Below are positions 8,084 to 16,332 of a DNA stretch of 27,860 nucleotides, piece by piece. Location: the NCBI GenBank assembly GCA_964477815.1, contig CAYZEO010000010.1, positions 1 through 27,860 on the forward strand. Reading direction: 5' to 3'. The stretch comes from DAOVGZ01 sp964477815 (GTDB taxonomy: Bacteria > Babelota > Babeliae > Babelales > Vermiphilaceae). A program made the position numbers and the translations under genes. The notes under the pieces were generated by a model. That model did not search any database, was not told the DNA's origin, and worked only from the letters and a program-made list of their open reading frames with translations. Every line of letters starts with the position of its first letter. Position 1 is the first letter of the stretch.

Positions 8084-8326
8084 TTACAATTCGTCACCTG
8101 AAGAACTATCTCCAGTCAAATCCATAAGTTGTTTTAAATTGTAGCAACGCTTCACCTTTTTGAGCCTTTTAAGACTATTTCTTCCTTTTTTTTCTGAATT
8201 TTTCAAAAAGAGTTGCTTACTTTTTGTTTTTTGTTTTTTCAAAGGAAAGTTATCTCGCCCACAAAAAGAAACTACGCAGCTTGCTAATATCACCGCTAAA
8301 CAAATTTTTAATCTCATTAACTTCAT
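8084..8326 (-). CDS. small exported or lipoprotein-like hypothetical protein
   Basis: Family not recognised. The 80-residue product has a hydrophobic N-terminus with cysteines (M-R-L-K-I-C-L-A-V-I-L-A-S-C, then V-V-S-F-C), which could be a signal peptide or an imperfect lipobox. A very basic Lys-rich middle and a short acidic tail (D-S-S-S-G-D-E-L) follow. A GGGGG run lies eight bases before the ATG at 8326; ATG 8317 is an alternative. It lies downstream of pal beyond a terminator and is convergent with mnmE, with three bases between the stops. Confidence 0.55.
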   Translation of the reverse strand: MKLMRLKICLAVILASCVVSFCGRDNFPLKKQKTKSKQLFLKNSEKKGRNSLKRLKKVKRCYNLKQLMDLTGDSSSGDEL

Positions 8327-8367
8327 TGCTCACGCCCCCTTTATTTTACAACGACATCTTAACCTGT

Positions 8368-8396
8368 AAAAAAAGCGCCGCTCGGTTGAGCGACGC
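8368..8396 (-). terminator. strong intrinsic terminator after pal
   Basis: On the minus strand GCGTCGCTC, loop AACC and GAGCGGCGC form a 9-bp GC-rich stem with one G-T wobble, followed by seven T. It begins 32 bases past the pal stop and ends before the small exported gene. Confidence 0.9.
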
Positions 8397-8428
8397 CCAC
8401 ACAGTTTTAAGATTATCAAATTGAATTC

Positions 8429-9103
8429 TTAGCTGTAAACAATAATCTCTACGCGGCGATTTGGTTGTTGCTGATCCTTGTCACCGGCAATAGGATTACC
8501 TTCTTCATCAAGAACCGGCTTATCTGTACCACGCCCAACAACCTTAATATTTTGTCGAGGAACCCCGTTAGCAACAAATCGTTTTGCAACTGCTTCTGCT
8601 CTGTTGTTTGAAATAGCTAAGTTATAAGCTCTTGACCCAGCAGAACTACACGCATTGCCCTCAATGGTGATAGTGCAGTTAGCACCCTCTTCCATCAAAC
8701 GTTTTGCTAGCTCAATATTGTGCTGTATGTACTCTTCTTGGTCTTCGTTAACTTGCGATTTATCGAACTCAAAATAAACTTTTTTGAAAGAATCTTCCTC
8801 TTGAACATCAATGTCGTCTATCCAAAAAAAATCATCATCTAACACATCTGCTACTGCCTGCTCTGTCTCACTAAGCAACTCTTGTTGAGCTTTTTCAAGA
8901 TCTTCCACACTTTCTTGTTCATCAAGTAAAGCAAATTCATTTACATCTTCATCAAAGAAGCTCTTCATAGTATCTTCCGCGACCGGAATATCTACCTGAG
9001 CGGTAACTTTTGTTTTTTTCTTTGCTTTTGGTTTTGTTTTCTCTCCTCCACAACCAGGCAACATCACTACTGCGGCAACCAAAAGGGCCAAAAGCTTTTT
9101 CAT
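8429..9103 (-). CDS. pal: Pal-like OmpA-domain lipoprotein
   Basis: The 224-residue product starts with a lipoprotein signal (M-K-K-L-L-A-L-L-V-A-A-V-V-M-L-P-G-C, lipid Cys 18). A Lys-rich then acidic linker (about 20-105) precedes an OmpA/Pal domain (107-224) with Y-F-E-F-D-K-S, Y-N-L-A-I-S-N-N-R-A-E-A-V and the terminal N-R-R-V-E-I. Pal proteins tie the outer membrane to peptidoglycan and work with Tol. The conserved GHxD motif reads G-N-A-C here, so the Asp that normally contacts diaminopimelate is missing, although the Arg in the N-N-R-A-E stretch remains. I use the ATG at 9103; the frame runs to 9172 but would place the lipobox internally. No tol genes are nearby. Confidence 0.88.
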   Translation of the reverse strand: MKKLLALLVAAVVMLPGCGGEKTKPKAKKKTKVTAQVDIPVAEDTMKSFFDEDVNEFALLDEQESVEDLEKAQQELLSETEQAVADVLDDDFFWIDDIDVQEEDSFKKVYFEFDKSQVNEDQEEYIQHNIELAKRLMEEGANCTITIEGNACSSAGSRAYNLAISNNRAEAVAKRFVANGVPRQNIKVVGRGTDKPVLDEEGNPIAGDKDQQQPNRRVEIIVYS

Positions 9104-9261
9104 ACACTTCTCCGTACAAAAAGGGTTAATCAACTGTGCAAACAACTTCCGTATTATTGATACAGCGGGCACTCTAACACATTTTTTGCTGATATTCTAC
9201 CCATAAAAAATAATATTCTATAAAATAGTAGAAGAATAGAAGCCCATAATAAAAAGATTTA

Positions 9262-10782
9262 ATGATGAAAAAAATTATAATCAACGACCAACCATGGCAA
9301 ACACGCGTTGCTGTTTTGTCCGACGGAAAAGTTCAAAACATTTACTTTGCTTCGCACGCAACTGAAGCACTTGAGCGCGTTTATATCAAAGGAACTGTCG
9401 ACAAAGTCCTGCCCGGAATCCAGACAGCTTTCGTCAACATTGGTCAAGAACGAGCAGGATTTTTACACATATCAGAAATAGATCGTGAACTTGCATTAAA
9501 AAAAATCAGTGAATATGCAGAAGAAATTAGTGATCGAGAACCAAAAAAATCAAAAAAAAGGGGACGCCAAACTCTCGATATCGCCAAAATATTCAAAGAA
9601 GGCGAAGACATTCTTGTTCAGGTAAGCAAGGAGCCTATTTATCAAAAAGGCGCAAAATTAACAACCTGCTTTACCCTACCAGGACGATTTATTGTTTTGA
9701 TGCCAAATATTCCACGAATCGGAGTTTCCAAAAAAGTGGGCGACCGAGAAGAACGCGCACGTCTAAAGGAGCTTGTGCTAAAAAATCTTCCAAAAGAAAT
9801 GGGAGCTATTATTAGAACAACATCAGAAAATCAACCCGCAAAAGATATCATTCAAGATATAAAATATCTCATCAAAACATGGCGAGGAATAAAAAGAAAA
9901 TTCAAGCAAGTCCAATCACAAGACCGAATACATGAAGATCTTCCTCTCGCACTACAAGTAGTGAGAGACCATCTTGATGATGATGTAGATGAGATTATTG
10001 TTGATAACAAAAAAGTTCAAAAACAGATCTATCAATTTGTTAAAAATATCGCACCAGAATACACACACAAAGTTAAACTTCACAAAGATCCGCCACTCAT
10101 TTTCGATCAACTTTCCATCGAAAAACAACTTGAAGATGGCCTACATAAAAAAGTCGAACTCAAATCAGGTGGATCTTTAATCATTGAAACAACTGAGGCA
10201 ATGACTGTTGTTGATGTAAACACAGGAAAATTCGTCGGCAAGAAAAGCCTTGAAGACACCATTCTAAAAACAAATCTCGAAGCCGCTTTGGAAATTGTAC
10301 GACAACTAAGATTCAGAAATATCGGCGGCCTTATCGTCATAGATTTTATCGACATGGCAAGCCAATCGCACAGACAACAGCTAATTCGTTTCTTTGAAAA
10401 AACACTCAAGGAACGTGATAAGTTCCAATCAGTTGTACTAAAAGTCTCTGAATTTGGCTTGGTCCAGATGACCAGAAAACGATCCGGAAAGACTTTAACA
10501 CAGCAACTTACACACAACTGCCAAACCTGTAAGGGCTCCGGGTTTGTCAAATCAATTAAAACAGAAGGCTATACAATTTTACGCAATATCAGACTAGATC
10601 TCTTAACAAACAAAAAACTGCGAGGCAAACTCCAAATTCAGGTTAACAAAGAGCAACTCAACCATCTAACAAACGTTGAGTACAATTCAATTTTGACGCT
10701 TGAGAAAGAATTTAAATCTGAGATTACTCTTTCGGAACAAGGCTCCATAGCTATTGATCAATACAAAATAGAAAAAAAATGA
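9262..10782 (+). CDS. rng: ribonuclease G/E family endoribonuclease
   Basis: This cytoplasmic Mg2+-dependent endonuclease processes rRNA and decays mRNA. The 506-residue length fits RNase G or the catalytic half of RNase E, with no long C-terminal scaffold. The S1 domain spans about 36-130 (G-T-V-D-K-V-L-P-G-I-Q-T-A-F-V-N-I-G, A-G-F-L-H), with a basic insertion at 92-105. The catalytic DNase I-like region holds the two Mg2+ aspartates, in V-V-D318-V-N-T-G and I-V-I-D361-F-I-D-M. The Zn-link is C420-Q-T-C423. The ATG at 9262 lacks a clear Shine-Dalgarno; ATG 9265 is equally possible. It is divergent from pal across an AT-rich gap of 158 bases. Confidence 0.93.
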   Translation: MMKKIIINDQPWQTRVAVLSDGKVQNIYFASHATEALERVYIKGTVDKVLPGIQTAFVNIGQERAGFLHISEIDRELALKKISEYAEEISDREPKKSKKRGRQTLDIAKIFKEGEDILVQVSKEPIYQKGAKLTTCFTLPGRFIVLMPNIPRIGVSKKVGDREERARLKELVLKNLPKEMGAIIRTTSENQPAKDIIQDIKYLIKTWRGIKRKFKQVQSQDRIHEDLPLALQVVRDHLDDDVDEIIVDNKKVQKQIYQFVKNIAPEYTHKVKLHKDPPLIFDQLSIEKQLEDGLHKKVELKSGGSLIIETTEAMTVVDVNTGKFVGKKSLEDTILKTNLEAALEIVRQLRFRNIGGLIVIDFIDMASQSHRQQLIRFFEKTLKERDKFQSVVLKVSEFGLVQMTRKRSGKTLTQQLTHNCQTCKGSGFVKSIKTEGYTILRNIRLDLLTNKKLRGKLQIQVNKEQLNHLTNVEYNSILTLEKEFKSEITLSEQGSIAIDQYKIEKK

Positions 10783-10835
10783 TAAGCTGACTGACGTATC
10801 TTCAAATTTTGAGCATTCAAGTAATATAAAATTTG

Positions 10836-10865
10836 AGCTGGAGGATAAAATAAACAATCCTCTGC
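10836..10865 (+). promoter_or_regulatory. stem-loop in the gatB leader
   Basis: GAGGAT (10841-10846) pairs perfectly with ATCCTC (10857-10862), and flanking AGC/GCT extends the stem past a small bulge. The structure ends two bases before the AAGGAG ribosome binding site of gatB. A second inverted repeat, TCAAATTTT/AAAATTTGA, lies at 10802-10836. Any regulatory role is inference. Confidence 0.4.
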
Positions 10866-10877
10866 TTAAGGAGTCTC

Positions 10878-12341
10878 ATGGCACCAAAAATAGAATCTAT
10901 TTTGGATCATTATCCAGATTATGAAGTGACCATCGGCATCGAAGTACATACACAATTAACAACACAAACAAAAATTTTCTGTTCATGTGCCAACGACGTT
11001 GGAAAAAACCCAAACACAGATATTTGTAGCATATGCGCAGGACATCCTGGTGTTCTTCCTGTTCTTAACAAACAGGTTGTTCATCACGCCATTCTTGCTG
11101 GACTTGCTACCAATTGCAAAATTTCAAAAATATCAGAGTTTGCCCGTAAACATTATTTTTATCCAGATTTGCCAAAAGGATATCAGATTACACAAAATGA
11201 ACTTCCAATCTGCACTGAGGGCGAAGTCCCTATCAGATTAGAAGACGGGACAATCAAAAAAATAAGACTTATACGCATTCATATCGAAGAAGATGCAGGA
11301 AAAAATATTCATTCTTCACAAGCAGATGCAAGCTTTGTTGATTTAAACAGAGCGGGCACACCACTTTTAGAAATAGTAAGCTATCCTGATATTTCAAGCA
11401 CATATGAAGCTAAGGCGTACTTAAAATCTCTTCGATCCATCGTTCAATACTTGAATATATGCACCGGGAATATGGAAGAGGGAGCTTTCAGGGCAGACAC
11501 AAATATATCGGTCAAAAAAAAGACTGATAAAAAATTGGGAACACGATGCGAGCTAAAAAACATAAACTCTTTCAAGTTTATTGGCGACGCAATCGAGTAT
11601 GAAATTCAGCGACATATAGAACTTTTGGAAAGCGGACAAAAAATAAAACAAGAAACAAGACTTTGGAACAGTAAAGAAAAGCGAACTGCTCCGATGCGCT
11701 CAAAAGAGGAAGTTGCTGACTACAGATATTTCCATGACCCAGATCTTCCCCTCATTCAGATTGATGAGGAATGGATTTCTAGAATTGAAAAAATGCTCCC
11801 CGAACTTCCTCCGCAGAAATTTGAACGTTTTTGCAAAGAACTCGGGCTTTCCAAATACGAAGCTGAAATTTTAATAGATGATCTAGAGCTTGCAAACTAC
11901 TTCGAAAAAACACGTGAGCACAGTACAAGCAAACAGATAATCAACTGGATATTACGCGATCTACTTGGCTATCTAAAAGAGCACAAAATCTCTCTGATTG
12001 AATGCAAAGTAACACCAGAAAAATTGTCTGGGATTGTTGAACTTTTAGAATCTGGCAAAATTAACAACCGTGCAGCACGAGAGGTGTTTGAAAACGTTGC
12101 TCAAACAGGCGACAACCCAGAGGATATTGTCAGGGAAAAAGGTCTTGAACAGATTTGTTCTGTTGACGAATTAGAAAAAATTGTAAAAAAAATAGTAGAA
12201 TCTCACCCTGATGTTGTCGAAAAATACAAGTCAGGAAAAGATAGACTTTTTGGCTTTTTTGTTGGACAAGCAATGAAAAAAACAAAAGGGAAAGGCGATC
12301 CAAAAATAATTCAAGAGTTGCTAAAGAAGCATTTGCAGTAG
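10878..12341 (+). CDS. gatB: Asp-tRNA(Asn)/Glu-tRNA(Gln) amidotransferase subunit B
   Basis: GatB binds misacylated Glu-tRNA(Gln) or Asp-tRNA(Asn), phosphorylates the acyl group and uses ammonia from GatA. The N-terminal catalytic domain has I-G-I-E-V-H-T-Q-L (about 19-27). A structural zinc site is formed by C35-S-C37 and C50-S-I-C53. Then come A-R-K-H-Y-F-Y-P-D-L-P-K-G-Y-Q and the conserved M-R-S-K-E-E-V-A-D-Y-R-Y-F stretch. The YqeY-like tail ends in the family G-Q-A-M-K-K-T-K-G-K-G-D-P. At 487 residues it is full length. AAGGAG (10868-10873) fixes the ATG at 10878. gatA and gatC are not in the window, so the operon is split. Confidence 0.96.
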   Translation: MAPKIESILDHYPDYEVTIGIEVHTQLTTQTKIFCSCANDVGKNPNTDICSICAGHPGVLPVLNKQVVHHAILAGLATNCKISKISEFARKHYFYPDLPKGYQITQNELPICTEGEVPIRLEDGTIKKIRLIRIHIEEDAGKNIHSSQADASFVDLNRAGTPLLEIVSYPDISSTYEAKAYLKSLRSIVQYLNICTGNMEEGAFRADTNISVKKKTDKKLGTRCELKNINSFKFIGDAIEYEIQRHIELLESGQKIKQETRLWNSKEKRTAPMRSKEEVADYRYFHDPDLPLIQIDEEWISRIEKMLPELPPQKFERFCKELGLSKYEAEILIDDLELANYFEKTREHSTSKQIINWILRDLLGYLKEHKISLIECKVTPEKLSGIVELLESGKINNRAAREVFENVAQTGDNPEDIVREKGLEQICSVDELEKIVKKIVESHPDVVEKYKSGKDRLFGFFVGQAMKKTKGKGDPKIIQELLKKHLQ

Positions 12342-12371
12342 TTAAAAAACATGATCTGAAAGGGGCAATTC

Positions 12372-12608
12372 ATGAAAACGAATTTGTTAAGTTTTGTTGT
12401 TTTTCTGGTAGCAACGATGTCAAGTGTATCGACTTTTTGCTGTAGCCGGCTTGTGCCATTGGAAGAATCGAAAGAGCCGAAATTGGATACAACTAAAACC
12501 TTATACGAAAAACAAAAAATCAACACAACAAAGGGACCAAAGAAAAAGAGAGCTACCTTAGAACCTAAAATTCTCCAAAAAAACGTCAGGAAAACAAAAA
12601 ATAAATAA
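12372..12608 (+). CDS. small exported hypothetical protein
   Basis: Family not recognised. It is a 78-residue product with a hydrophobic signal-like N-terminus (M-K-T-N-L-L-S-F-V-V-F-L-V) followed by F-C-C-S, which could be a lipid-attachment cysteine after cleavage. The Lys/Thr-rich tail has no predicted fold. AAAGGGG lies six bases before the ATG. It sits between gatB and the lactate dehydrogenase on the same strand with short gaps, so it is probably part of that transcript. It resembles the other short basic exported proteins in this window in style only. Confidence 0.6.
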   Translation: MKTNLLSFVVFLVATMSSVSTFCCSRLVPLEESKEPKLDTTKTLYEKQKINTTKGPKKKRATLEPKILQKNVRKTKNK

Positions 12609-12646
12609 AAAATAAATAAAAAAGGAGAGTTCCGTAAGGAGTAATT

Positions 12647-13555
12647 ATGAAACATGCCAAAATAGCTATCATTGGCGCTGGATCGGTTGGTTCAACAATA
12701 GCCTACACATTGCTTGTAAAAAATATTGCGGCGGAAATCGTTCTCATTGATATAAATCAAAAACGTTGCATGGGCGAAGTTTATGATATTTCTGATGCTC
12801 TCTCTTTTTCAGGAACCTCAAAAATAAAAACCGCTGACATAGAAAATGCCAAAAATGCCGATATAATAATCGTTGCGGCCGGCATCGCACAAAAACCGGA
12901 GCAAACTCGAGAAGATCTGGTCAAGGTCAATAAAAAAATAGTCACATCAATTATGCGCGATTTGAACCCTGCAAATAATGATAATATTGTCATTATGGTC
13001 ACAAACCCTGTTGATGCTATGACATTTTATGCCCAACAAGCTTCCGGCCTTCCCCATCAAAAAATATTTGGAACAGGCACGTTCTTAGATACACAAAGAT
13101 TGCGTGGCCTTATTTCTAAAAAACTAAATATAGCGGAACAATCTATACATGCTTACATTTTAGGAGAACACGGAGATTCACAATTTCCAGCATGGTCAAC
13201 AGCCAGAATAGCTGGCACACCTATAATAAACTTTCCAGAAATGTCAGAAGATAATTTAGAAATGTACGCAAAAAAAACCCGCGAAAAAGTTTATGAGATA
13301 ATTAAATGCAAAGGGGCAACATATTTTGGAATTGCAGCGTGCGTTTCTGCTTTGTGTGAAAATATCATTTTCAATCAACAAAGAATTGCGCCCGTATCTA
13401 CTTTTATCAAAAAGTTTAATCTTTATATAAGTTTGCCAGCGGTTATAGGATACAACGGCATCCAACAAGTCATTCCAATTCCTTTGAATGAAAAGGAGCA
13501 AGGACAATTAGAACAATCCGCTCAAACAATACAAAAAACAATAGACAGCGCTTAA
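12647..13555 (+). CDS. ldh: L-lactate dehydrogenase (LDH/MDH family)
   Basis: This NAD-dependent 2-hydroxyacid dehydrogenase probably reduces pyruvate to L-lactate in the cytoplasm to regenerate NAD+. The Rossmann motif G-A-G-S-V-G (10-15) is followed by D35, which selects NAD. The specificity loop reads A-G-I-A-Q82-K-P; Gln there is typical of lactate dehydrogenase, whereas malate dehydrogenase has Arg. Catalytic residues R88, N120, D148, R151 and H175 (G-E-H-G-D-S) are all present. The 302-residue length is slightly short. AAGGAG lies just upstream of the ATG. The stop is six bases from the convergent M16 gene. Confidence 0.9.
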   Translation: MKHAKIAIIGAGSVGSTIAYTLLVKNIAAEIVLIDINQKRCMGEVYDISDALSFSGTSKIKTADIENAKNADIIIVAAGIAQKPEQTREDLVKVNKKIVTSIMRDLNPANNDNIVIMVTNPVDAMTFYAQQASGLPHQKIFGTGTFLDTQRLRGLISKKLNIAEQSIHAYILGEHGDSQFPAWSTARIAGTPIINFPEMSEDNLEMYAKKTREKVYEIIKCKGATYFGIAACVSALCENIIFNQQRIAPVSTFIKKFNLYISLPAVIGYNGIQQVIPIPLNEKEQGQLEQSAQTIQKTIDSA

Positions 13556-13561
13556 GAATTT

Positions 13562-16321
13562 TTAAGTCGTAGCAAAACTTTGTTTATCACCAACTCTTCC
13601 AATGCGAACCGTTATCATATTTTTAGATTTCAAAATCTTTTTTACCGCATTGCGAACCTCGTCTATTGAAAGTTGCGCCAGGCTTTGTGCCCGATTATCA
13701 AAATAATCTGCAGGAAAACCATACTTGTCCAAAAAGAGAAAGGCCAATGCTATCTTTTCGTTTGATTCAAAATTGTTTACAAGCGAGTTAACAATCGCCC
13801 TGCGGGCCTGAATAAACTCCTGATCACTAATTTGTTCAAACGATTTATCAATTGTGTTTTTAATAACCGTTTCTGCCTCTGATAAGCGGTCAAGGGAAAC
13901 AAGCGTCTTGACAATAGCCATTCCTGGTTGCTCACCAGCACCTGCCGCCAAAGCACCCCCGATGGTATAAAACAAGCCAGACTGCTCACGTAACTGTATT
14001 AAGCGAGAACTCATTGAACCTAGCTCTCCTCCACCAAAAATTTGATCAAACAAGCGCAACTTATCATAATCCTTGTGCCTTCTATCAATCGATAAACCTG
14101 CAAAACATAAAACCACCTGGTCCCTATTTATGTAGTGGTCAATCTTCTTGCCTTTTGTCTGCTTGAGTTTAGGAAATGCAATATCTTCAACCTTAGGACC
14201 TTTCCATCGCGCAAATTTTCTTTCGAGTATTTTTTGTAAATCAAGACCTTCTAAATCCCCAATAATGGCTAGTTTAGCCCCATCTGGACTAATATAATTT
14301 TTATAAAAACTTTTCAAATCATCCTGGTCAATGGAAGCTATACTCTCTTTTGTTCCCAAAACATTCTTACTATATGGATGACCTTCATAAATATATTCAT
14401 TAATCAATTGATTTGAAAATGACAGTGGAGAATCCCAAAACTCCTTAATTTTCGCATAAATCTGTTCACGTACTTTTTCCATCTGGTCTTTATCAAAAAC
14501 AGATCGGCTTAATATTTCCTCCAAAATCTCAAGCCCTTTTTGAAAATCAGAACGTAAAATGCTAATGGAAATCAAACCAGGAGATGCATGAAAACTCATG
14601 CCATTTGACTCAATAAATTCTGCTATCTCAGCTGCGGTATAGTTTTCAGTTCCCTCAGAAAGCATGCGCATAACAAAGTTGTAAACACCCTGCTTGTCAT
14701 CCAAATCGTAATAATCCTTCGCTTTCAACGAGAGAATAAGATTTATCTTCGGCGTGTTACCATTGTGACAATATAAAACCTTTACACCATTTGATAACTG
14801 CAATTTGCTCGGTTTGGGGAAGTCGAAACCTTGTGAATCCTCAACAACAACCTTATGAGCATATCGAGGTTTTTCAACTGAAGTTGTGCGGATACGTGCT
14901 GATAAAATCTTATTATCAAGCTCATCAGAACTCTCTTGAAGTTTTTTCCAGTACTCTTGTTCACCTTGTGGTAAAGGGAAAATTTTTCCTTTGTGCACAA
15001 CCGTCTCCCTGAAAAAATCTCCCATCAAACACTTGATATCTTTTTGTATCTGTTTTGAATCTACCTCGAGATAACTGAAAGAATATTTTGGATCTCCTGT
15101 TGCCAAAAAATAACGTCCAATATCGTAAGCTTGTCGCTCACCATTTTCCATTTTGGAATAATACGCCATTTGCGCTCTCTTAAGAGCGCTTTCTATTTCT
15201 TCTTTTTTTAAGCCGTTTTTTGCAACATTCTTTATTTCCTCAAAAATAACTGCCTCAACTTTTTCAATATCTTTTGTATCTTTTGGCGTAAAATAAAGAA
15301 AGAAAACACCGTGATCAAACATCCTCCAACTGAAGCCACCTATAGATGTAACCAACTGTAATTCATCAACAAGTTTTTTATATAGTCGAGAACTTTTTCC
15401 ATTAACAAGAGACAAAGTAAGAACATCAAAGGTGTGCTCACCTTTTTCTTTCATACCAGGCACTCGAAAAGCAAGCATAACTTCCGGCAAAGCAATATCG
15501 CGATACATAGTCAAAGAACGGGAAACAATGTCTTTGTTGAGATGGAAATTTTCTTTTTTATAATTCTTGCTTGGTTTTATTGATCCAAAATATTTTTGAG
15601 CAAGTACAAAAACATCTTCCGGATCTACATCGCCAACAACAACTAATGCCGCATTGTTTGGCACGTAATGTTTTTTATAAAACTTTTTAAGATCTTCGCC
15701 TTTAACAGACCATAGATCTTGCTTATGACCAATTGTTGGATAATGATAAGGATGTCCCGCAAACATAAGTGTAAGAAGTTTATATGCCAAACTTCTCAAG
15801 TGTTGATCCTTAATCATTTTCATTTCTTGTACAACAGCTTTCATTTCAGAATTAAGATGTTCATCTTTAAATGAAGCATTGGTCATACAATCTGCTATAA
15901 TCGGCAAAACCTTTTTCCAATGATGAGTTGGCATATCAAATAGATATCCGGTGAAATCATACGCGGTAAACGCATTACAACGCCCAGAAAGCTTATGAAC
16001 AACAAGATTAATGTCTGACTCAGACATTTTCTCTGTTCCTTTAAATATCATGTGCTCAATCAGATGAGCAATCCCTTTCTCTCTATCTTTTTCATCTTTC
16101 GAGCCAACGTTGTACCACATTTGCACGCAAACTTTTGGAATCGTTCTTATTGTCCGCACAAGTACTGTCAAGCCATTGTCTAGAACTTTTTTTGCAACAT
16201 GCTCATCTTTTTTTTCAGCCATACTATTTTTTTCCTTTGATTGTAGTTCGATTTTTTTCATTTGAGCACCATGCAAAACAGAACAAGAAAAACATAATAA
16301 CAACAACGCTCGAATTAACAT
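13562..16321 (-). CDS. exported M16 zinc metallopeptidase (pitrilysin family), copy 1
   Basis: This 919-residue protein begins with a signal peptide (M-L-I-R-A, then a Leu/Cys/Phe-rich core ending near L-H-G-A), so it is likely periplasmic or secreted. The N-terminal M16 unit has the inverted zinc motif H86-L-I-E89-H90 with distal Glu 166 in V-V-Q-E. The second half (from about residue 490) repeats the fold without the zinc motif and carries the conserved L-R-E-Q-S-G-L-F-Y-T-I-G-G substrate-gating segment. The family degrades short or unfolded peptides inside a clam-shell chamber. GGAG seven bases before the ATG sets the start. It lies 11 bases after the second M16 gene and is probably in the same operon. 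Confidence 0.93.
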   Translation of the reverse strand: MLIRALLLLCFSCSVLHGAQMKKIELQSKEKNSMAEKKDEHVAKKVLDNGLTVLVRTIRTIPKVCVQMWYNVGSKDEKDREKGIAHLIEHMIFKGTEKMSESDINLVVHKLSGRCNAFTAYDFTGYLFDMPTHHWKKVLPIIADCMTNASFKDEHLNSEMKAVVQEMKMIKDQHLRSLAYKLLTLMFAGHPYHYPTIGHKQDLWSVKGEDLKKFYKKHYVPNNAALVVVGDVDPEDVFVLAQKYFGSIKPSKNYKKENFHLNKDIVSRSLTMYRDIALPEVMLAFRVPGMKEKGEHTFDVLTLSLVNGKSSRLYKKLVDELQLVTSIGGFSWRMFDHGVFFLYFTPKDTKDIEKVEAVIFEEIKNVAKNGLKKEEIESALKRAQMAYYSKMENGERQAYDIGRYFLATGDPKYSFSYLEVDSKQIQKDIKCLMGDFFRETVVHKGKIFPLPQGEQEYWKKLQESSDELDNKILSARIRTTSVEKPRYAHKVVVEDSQGFDFPKPSKLQLSNGVKVLYCHNGNTPKINLILSLKAKDYYDLDDKQGVYNFVMRMLSEGTENYTAAEIAEFIESNGMSFHASPGLISISILRSDFQKGLEILEEILSRSVFDKDQMEKVREQIYAKIKEFWDSPLSFSNQLINEYIYEGHPYSKNVLGTKESIASIDQDDLKSFYKNYISPDGAKLAIIGDLEGLDLQKILERKFARWKGPKVEDIAFPKLKQTKGKKIDHYINRDQVVLCFAGLSIDRRHKDYDKLRLFDQIFGGGELGSMSSRLIQLREQSGLFYTIGGALAAGAGEQPGMAIVKTLVSLDRLSEAETVIKNTIDKSFEQISDQEFIQARRAIVNSLVNNFESNEKIALAFLFLDKYGFPADYFDNRAQSLAQLSIDEVRNAVKKILKSKNMITVRIGRVGDKQSFATT

Positions 16322-16332
16322 TATAAAACTCC

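Noticed and set aside
13552..13567. CTTAA/TTAAG inverted repeat between ldh and the M16 gene as a bidirectional terminator
   Set aside because: The 5-bp AT stem is too weak and lies inside both coding ends.
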